This document shows, piece after piece, positions 7,029-11,495 of a DNA stretch of 11,495 nt. The stretch covers positions 1 to 11,495 of the forward strand of contig DNPJ01000142.1 of NCBI GenBank assembly GCA_003501485.1. Direction: 5' to 3'. Both the position numbers and the translations under genes were made by a program. The DNA comes from Bacillota bacterium (GTDB lineage Bacteria; Bacillota_I; Bacilli_A; RFN20; CAG-826). The notes under the pieces were generated by a model. The model did no database searches and was not told the origin of the DNA. It saw only the letters and a list, made by a program, of their open reading frames with translations. Every line of letters starts with the position of its first letter. The first letter of the stretch is position 1.

Positions 7029-7030
7029 AA

Positions 7031-9520
7031 TTATTTTACCTCCTTATTTTGTGCTTCTTTTTTTGCTAACTTTTTTTGTTCTTTTTGTTCTTTTTTGTGC
7101 ATACGCCCACATTTAAAGAAATGATGTAATCCTTTGAAGAAATGGCCATTAAACATTAGTATTAATCCATCGAGTTGATCAAATGTTATAGCCCCACCTG
7201 TCATTCTTGATAGACCTCTCATCGGTTGATGCAAAACTCCCATTACTAATGTGTTAGATGTTTTAACATCACCAAATGCTTTAAGTAGTTTAATTGCGAA
7301 TCTTATGACACCTGCGAAAAATCTACCGCTCCATCCTTTTGCGTATTTAAGTTCGTTCACTGTTGTGTTGTAATGGACAAGTAAACGATTTTTCTTAATG
7401 AAAGGATAAGTAGAAGGTGGTATTTTTTTCATTAAAATCTTTTCATATTCTTCATTGCTTATATCATCAATTTTACCAAAGAAATAATTTGGAATTTCGC
7501 TTTGAGCGATGAAATCTGAATCAGGTAAATCTTCACCTTTTACCTCATATTCTGAAGATAATCTAGTATCTTCGCTTGAGGAAGCAATGATAATTTCATA
7601 TCTTCCTTTTTCAATTGACCATCTATTTAGTAATAAATTCCAATATCTAAATGTAAATTCATCAAAAGGAATAAAGACTTCTTTTTCTTCATTTGCTTTA
7701 AGGAATACTTTTTTAAATCCTTTTAATTCAAGTTTTGGTCTGAAAGTTTTAGAGAATTTTCTTGAAACATATAATTGAGCAATTTCTTTTCCATCGATAG
7801 CAGATGTATTTTTAATCTTAAAAGTAACACCTTTATCAGTGATGTTTAAATCACTATATGAGAAATCACTATACGAAAGACCAAATCCAAATGGGAAGCG
7901 AACTTTCTTTCCAATTGTTGAATAATACCTATATCCAACAAATATTGAATCGCGATATTCTGTATTGAGTTCTTTTCCAGGGAAATATTTATGAGTCGGA
8001 GTGTCTTCATAGACAAACGGATAAGTTTCCGCTAATTTGCCACTTGGATTTGTTTTTCCACAAATAATATTTAAAGCAGCACGTGCTCCGCCCTGTCCAG
8101 GAAGATAAGCGTTAAGAAGAGCATTAACATCATCAGCCCACTGCATTTCAACAACACTTCCTGCGTGAAGAACAGCAACTACTTTAATATTTTCTTTTTT
8201 GAATGCTTTTAATAATTCAATTTGATTTTCATTTAATTTGATATTGCTACGATCTAGCCCTTCAGCTTCAATCGCTTCATCAAGACCCATATAAACTAAT
8301 GCAACATCAGCCTGTTTAGCAAGTTTAATCGCACGATTAAGCAATTTTTTGCTCTTTTTGCCAAATCTATGGAAGCCTTTTTCATAACCAAGGCATTTAA
8401 TATTGTATTTTTCTTCATATTCTTTGATAACATCACATGCCGTTTCAAGTTTTGTGACATTAACCATTGAACTTCCAGCACCTTGATAACGCATTCTATT
8501 TGCAAAATCACCAATAAGTGCAACTTTTGTGTTTGGTTTTAAAGGCAAAATATTATCTTCGTTTTTCATTAAAACCATAGATTCTTCAGCACATCTAATT
8601 GCTAGTTCATGATGTTTTTCAACATCAAAACTATATTTCTTATCATCTTTAAATGGTTCGGATGTGTGAAGGATAAGATCCACTAATCTATCAGTGTTAT
8701 TATCAAGTGTTTCTTCACTAATTTCGTTATTCTTAACAGCTTTTATAATATCTCTAACAGTGTCGCCGCCCGCTCCAGGCATTTCGATTTCATTTCCGAC
8801 ATTAAATCCTTTAACGCGGTCATTTTCTCCACCCCAGTCAGTTACAACAACACCACTATATTTCCAGTCGTTTCGCAATATATCCATTAAATGAGGATTT
8901 TCATTTGTGTGAACACCATTAAGCATGTTGTAAGATGACATGATTGTACGAGGAGATGATTCTTTAACAGCAATTTCAAATCCGGTTAAATATATTTCTC
9001 TAAGCGTTCTTTCATCGACAATTGTATCAATTGTCATACGTTTTTCTTCTTGGTTATTACATGCAAAATGTTTTAAACAAGCAGATATACCTCTCGATTG
9101 GATACCTCTAACATATGAAGCAGCCATTTTTCCTGATACATATGGATCTTCACTAAAATATTCAAAATTTCTTCCACATCTAGGATTTCTCTTAATATTT
9201 AGCCCAGGCCCTAATAAAACATTTACTTTTTGAGCAAGCGCTTCATCACCAAGGGCTCTACCCATTTCCTCACCAAGTTCTTCGTCCCAAGACGATGCCA
9301 TCGTAACCGCTGTTGGGAAGCATGTAGCTTTAATTGACTCATTTAAACCTAAATGGTCAGCCGCTAATGCTTGTTTTCTAATTCCGTGAGGACCATCTGC
9401 AAAAAATATTGAAGGTATATTTTTACTTTCAATTTCTTGTGATTCCCAGAAATTTTTTCCACTTGTAAGAGATGCTTTCTCTTCAAGTGATAAAGATTTC
9501 ACTAATTCTTCATGTTTCAT
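7031..9520 (-). CDS. Glycoside hydrolase family 3 (beta-glucosidase-like) with C-terminal extension
   Basis: Retaining exo-beta-glycosidase of family GH3, most like bacterial beta-glucosidases; specificity cannot be fixed from sequence. From ATG 9520 (829 residues) the order is: the (beta/alpha)8-type domain with FFADGPHGIR (39-48), PRCGRNFEYFSEDP (113-126) and KHFACNNQE (150-158), then VVVTDWGG with nucleophile Asp at about 228; the second alpha/beta domain with AEGLDR, whose Glu at about 420 is the likely acid/base; FPFGFGLSYSDF (542-553); and a fibronectin-III-like domain to about 655. A further segment of about 170 residues follows, with an amphipathic stretch (about 733-750), HQPMRGLSRMTGGA and FNGHFFKGL blocks, and a Lys/Glu-rich tail. 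There is no signal peptide, so it should be cytosolic. A GTG at 9532 is possible, but GGAG 11 nt before the ATG favours 9520. It lies 2 nt after the GT2 gene and 2 nt before the GtrA-like gene. Confidence 0.95.
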   Translation of the reverse strand: MKHEELVKSLSLEEKASLTSGKNFWESQEIESKNIPSIFFADGPHGIRKQALAADHLGLNESIKATCFPTAVTMASSWDEELGEEMGRALGDEALAQKVNVLLGPGLNIKRNPRCGRNFEYFSEDPYVSGKMAASYVRGIQSRGISACLKHFACNNQEEKRMTIDTIVDERTLREIYLTGFEIAVKESSPRTIMSSYNMLNGVHTNENPHLMDILRNDWKYSGVVVTDWGGENDRVKGFNVGNEIEMPGAGGDTVRDIIKAVKNNEISEETLDNNTDRLVDLILHTSEPFKDDKKYSFDVEKHHELAIRCAEESMVLMKNEDNILPLKPNTKVALIGDFANRMRYQGAGSSMVNVTKLETACDVIKEYEEKYNIKCLGYEKGFHRFGKKSKKLLNRAIKLAKQADVALVYMGLDEAIEAEGLDRSNIKLNENQIELLKAFKKENIKVVAVLHAGSVVEMQWADDVNALLNAYLPGQGGARAALNIICGKTNPSGKLAETYPFVYEDTPTHKYFPGKELNTEYRDSIFVGYRYYSTIGKKVRFPFGFGLSYSDFSYSDLNITDKGVTFKIKNTSAIDGKEIAQLYVSRKFSKTFRPKLELKGFKKVFLKANEEKEVFIPFDEFTFRYWNLLLNRWSIEKGRYEIIIASSSEDTRLSSEYEVKGEDLPDSDFIAQSEIPNYFFGKIDDISNEEYEKILMKKIPPSTYPFIKKNRLLVHYNTTVNELKYAKGWSGRFFAGVIRFAIKLLKAFGDVKTSNTLVMGVLHQPMRGLSRMTGGAITFDQLDGLILMFNGHFFKGLHHFFKCGRMHKKEQKEQKKLAKKEAQNKEVK
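7038..7045 (-). promoter_or_regulatory. Perfect Shine-Dalgarno AAGGAGGT for the GtrA-like gene
   Basis: A full anti-16S match 9 nt before ATG 7028, embedded in the last codons of the GH3 gene. It is the strongest ribosome binding site in the window and shows that canonical Shine-Dalgarno initiation is used here, which makes its absence before wzx, wzy and the sugar transferase gene notable. Confidence 0.85.
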
Positions 9521-9522
9521 GA

Positions 9523-10551
9523 TTAGTTCCACTCCGTTTTTTTATTAATAATTTTATATCCAATTTTTACAAAAAGTTTCTTTATGAAAAATGGTTGATA
9601 ATAATAAGTAAAGAAAGCAGTTTTCTTAGTTACATAATTATAAAAATCTTTATTCTTTTCCTTAAATTCTTTTATCAAGGCTTTATATTCTTTTATTTTC
9701 TTTTTCTTGTCGCCGATCATTATATGATATTGAGTTAATCCAAAAATAGTTACAAAAGAACGAATCATATCTTTAAAGTGATTCTTTTCTAACTTTTTCA
9801 AATCATCAAGCGAAAAATGAAGCATTGTTTCTTCAAATACTCTAAACTGATGAGCATAATTCTTGTCAAGATTTTTGTTAGACACAGACTGATCACTTCT
9901 TCCAACATAATATCTATATAAATCTAAATTTAAATAACATAATGTTTTTACATAATAGAGCGGTTCATAAACATATATGTTATCAACATAAAATGTATGT
10001 TCTAATAAATGAAGTTTGCACTCTTTTAATATATCTAATTTGTAAATCATTGAATGCATCATAAAATAATCGCCATATTTAAAAACTTTTACTTTATCCC
10101 AACCGAAAACGCTTTCATCATTAGGAAAATATTTTGCAAGTGAAGAAACATGTTGATCATTTAAAGAAATGTTTTCATATACAAAATTTGTGATATATAA
10201 ATCTGGAAGATTATTTATAGAGTAATGATATTTAATTTTCTCAATTAATTGTAACAATGCATCTTTATCTAGCCAATCATCAGCATCTACACATTTAAAA
10301 TAAATGCCACTGGCAACCTCAAGAGCGGCATTGATTGTCGATCCATGCCCTCCATTAGGTTTGTCAATGACATTTATTATATTTGGATATTGTTCTTTGT
10401 ATTTATTTGCAACTAGAAGTGTATTATCCTTTGAACCATCATTAACGACAATGACTTCGACATCATCGCCACCCACTAATAAACTTGGCAAAACATGGTC
10501 CAAGAATTTTTCAGCATTATAGGAGGGGACGACAAAGGAAATAAACTTCAT
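9523..10551 (-). CDS. Family 2 glycosyltransferase
   Basis: Cytosolic GT-A-fold transferase that adds a sugar from a nucleotide donor to a growing, probably lipid-linked, glycan. The 342-residue protein starts directly with ISFVVPSYNAEKFLDHVLPS (4-23) and shows VIVVNDGSKDNT (33-44) for nucleotide binding, GGHGSTINAAL (67-77), and DADDW (89-93) as the metal-binding DxD-type motif. About 200 residues of less conserved acceptor-side sequence follow, ending in an aromatic and basic patch (FFTYYYQPFFIKKLF, about 313-327) that may touch the membrane. It has no transmembrane helices, so it is not a GtrB-type partner of the GtrA-like protein in the strict sense. Only 6 nt separate it from the upstream gene and 2 nt from the GH3 gene, so it belongs to the same operon. 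The ribosome binding site is weak (AAAGAG about 12 nt upstream), consistent with coupling. Galactofuranosyl transfer is possible because of glf, but unproven. Confidence 0.93.
   Translation of the reverse strand: MKFISFVVPSYNAEKFLDHVLPSLLVGGDDVEVIVVNDGSKDNTLLVANKYKEQYPNIINVIDKPNGGHGSTINAALEVASGIYFKCVDADDWLDKDALLQLIEKIKYHYSINNLPDLYITNFVYENISLNDQHVSSLAKYFPNDESVFGWDKVKVFKYGDYFMMHSMIYKLDILKECKLHLLEHTFYVDNIYVYEPLYYVKTLCYLNLDLYRYYVGRSDQSVSNKNLDKNYAHQFRVFEETMLHFSLDDLKKLEKNHFKDMIRSFVTIFGLTQYHIMIGDKKKKIKEYKALIKEFKEKNKDFYNYVTKKTAFFTYYYQPFFIKKLFVKIGYKIINKKTEWN
9532..9535 (-). promoter_or_regulatory. GGAG ribosome binding site that favours ATG 9520 for GH3
   Basis: GGAG lies 11 nt before ATG 9520 in the end of the GT2 gene. 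It shares a base with the alternative GTG start at 9532, which has no purine-rich site of its own, so the ATG is the better start. Confidence 0.6.
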
Positions 10552-10557
10552 TTTTAA

Positions 10558-11495
10558 TTAATTCTCTTTTGATTTTTGCTTCTTAATTAATATCAAGCCA
10601 CCAACTATGGCAATTGAAGGTATTAATATAAGAACTGCAAAAATTGTAGCATTAACACCGCTTTTATTAAAGAGAATATTTATAGAATTATGAGAAATTG
10701 TTCTATTCAAGAAATTCCATTCACCATCATCCACAAGGTTTCCTTGGTATTTATTACCAATGTAGTCATATCTTTCGACAAATCTTTCGATTACATTTTC
10801 GCTTAAAGAGTTTGCTTGACTATTAACAATTAAAACTTGAACATCGCTATTTAAAGTGGCGTATTCACTTCTCATTTCTGTCCAAATCTTTTTTAAATAT
10901 TCAACATTAGTGTTACCATTAGGATCACACACATTAACTATTCTAGAAATATATTTATTTGAATATTTTTTAGCATCATAAGTTGTATCATTTGTTTCAG
11001 ATATAGCAAAATAATCAAATCCAATATATTCATTATTTGAATCATCATTAATAATTTCGAATTTAATTTCGTTTGTTCCTGCTTGAAGAGAAATTGGCCC
11101 TAAATCAATTGTTCTCCAAATAAGATATAAATACCTTGGGGAATAACTGCCATTATCGCTTGTTGAACCTAAACTGTTTAATGAACCAGCAATACCATGA
11201 GAAATTCCGTCTGGGTCATGTTTTAATGAATCGTTTCTTCCTTCAATTTTTGTATCGCTTGGATAATTTAAAGTATTGCCGTTAATTGTTATACCAAGAT
11301 GGTTTTTAACATCGATACTTTTAACAATAAAATTGCCTTGATCAACCTGCAAAGAAGAAACTCTCATAAGCAAATGTGGATTAACATACGAAGAATTATA
11401 ATCAATGTTCATAGTTAGACTTGCACCTTTTTTAGCGTACTTTACAAAATCATAATTCGAACAAGAATAATCCTTGTTATAAGTAACAAAATCGC
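10558..11495 (-). CDS. Membrane-anchored protein with carbohydrate-binding-like beta-sandwich (partial, 5' end outside window)
   Basis: The reading frame stays open to the right edge, so the internal ATG at 11412 is probably not the true start and only the last 311 residues are seen. In visible numbering, residues of about 15-165 look like a CBM6/CBM35-type jelly roll: MRVSS, GITINGN, IWRTIDLGPISLQAGTNEIK and YIGFDYFAIS are strand patterns typical of that fold. A second region of about 180-265 (RIVNVCDPNG, LKKIWTEMRSEY, IERFVERYDYIGNKY) is unrecognised and probably helical. A single membrane helix (about 281-303) is followed by a short basic tail, KKQKSKEN, so the bulk should be outside the cell with the tail inside. 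There is no LPxTG motif. An extracellular glycan-binding or glycosidase protein is likely, possibly much larger than what is visible. It is the first seen member of the five-gene cluster, 6 nt ahead of the GT2 gene. Confidence 0.8.
   Translation of the reverse strand, partial: DFVTYNKDYSCSNYDFVKYAKKGASLTMNIDYNSSYVNPHLLMRVSSLQVDQGNFIVKSIDVKNHLGITINGNTLNYPSDTKIEGRNDSLKHDPDGISHGIAGSLNSLGSTSDNGSYSPRYLYLIWRTIDLGPISLQAGTNEIKFEIINDDSNNEYIGFDYFAISETNDTTYDAKKYSNKYISRIVNVCDPNGNTNVEYLKKIWTEMRSEYATLNSDVQVLIVNSQANSLSENVIERFVERYDYIGNKYQGNLVDDGEWNFLNRTISHNSINILFNKSGVNATIFAVLILIPSIAIVGGLILIKKQKSKEN

Noticed and set aside
8940..9233. 97-codon open frame on the + strand inside the GH3 gene
   Set aside because: The opposite strand is covered by conserved GH3 motifs, so this is a shadow frame.
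10520..10527. AGGAGGGG on the + strand, resembling a strong ribosome binding site
   Set aside because: No plausible + strand gene follows; it is the complement of codons for the VPSYNA motif of the GT2 gene.
9523..10551. GT2 as a GtrB-type bactoprenol glucosyltransferase partner for the GtrA-like protein
   Set aside because: GtrB proteins have two C-terminal membrane helices, which this protein lacks; functional pairing remains possible but not by that model.

Overview
This is a strongly AT-rich window carrying a surface-polysaccharide locus. It most likely comes from a low-GC Gram-positive-type bacterium (Bacillota, perhaps an uncultured Bacilli or Erysipelotrichales-like gut lineage). That placement rests on base composition, a TagD protein very close to the Bacillus type, and a perfect AAGGAGGT ribosome binding site. 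All ten genes whose 3' end is visible stop with TAA, and their roughly 37 tryptophans are read from TGG. Nothing suggests UGA is reassigned to tryptophan. Taxonomy below this level cannot be read from the sequence.

Layout: two genes on the + strand (102-2353) encode a Wzx-type flippase and a LicD-family phosphotransferase, joined by a 1-bp TAATG overlap. Everything from 2343 to the right edge is on the - strand and converges on licD with an 11-bp tail-to-tail overlap. In transcription order (right to left) this strand encodes a membrane-anchored protein with a carbohydrate-binding-like domain (5' end outside the window), a family 2 glycosyltransferase, a GH3 beta-glucosidase-like enzyme, a GtrA-like membrane protein with a long coiled-coil tail, and UDP-galactopyranose mutase (Glf). 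These five are packed with gaps of 2-6 nt or an 11-nt overlap, so they look like one operon. An 80-nt gap then leads to a Wzy-type polymerase. A gap of about 86 nt with possible promoter or operator structure leads to a small phosphoglycosyl transferase that primes the lipid carrier, followed 4 nt later by TagD, which makes CDP-glycerol.

How the genes fit together: priming transferase, Wzx and Wzy are the core of a Wzx/Wzy-dependent polymer pathway. Glf supplies UDP-galactofuranose and TagD supplies CDP-glycerol, so the polymer probably contains galactofuranose and a glycerol-phosphate (or other phospho-) substituent, with LicD a candidate for attaching the latter. Only one conventional glycosyltransferase is present, and no chain-length regulator or wall-attachment enzyme is seen, so other parts must lie elsewhere. 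The GH3 enzyme has no signal peptide and carries an unusual C-terminal extension. It is tightly coupled to the GtrA-like protein, and this pair is the least conventional part of the locus.

There is no RNA gene, insertion sequence, CRISPR array or integration site that I can support, and no gene-free stretch longer than about 100 bases.
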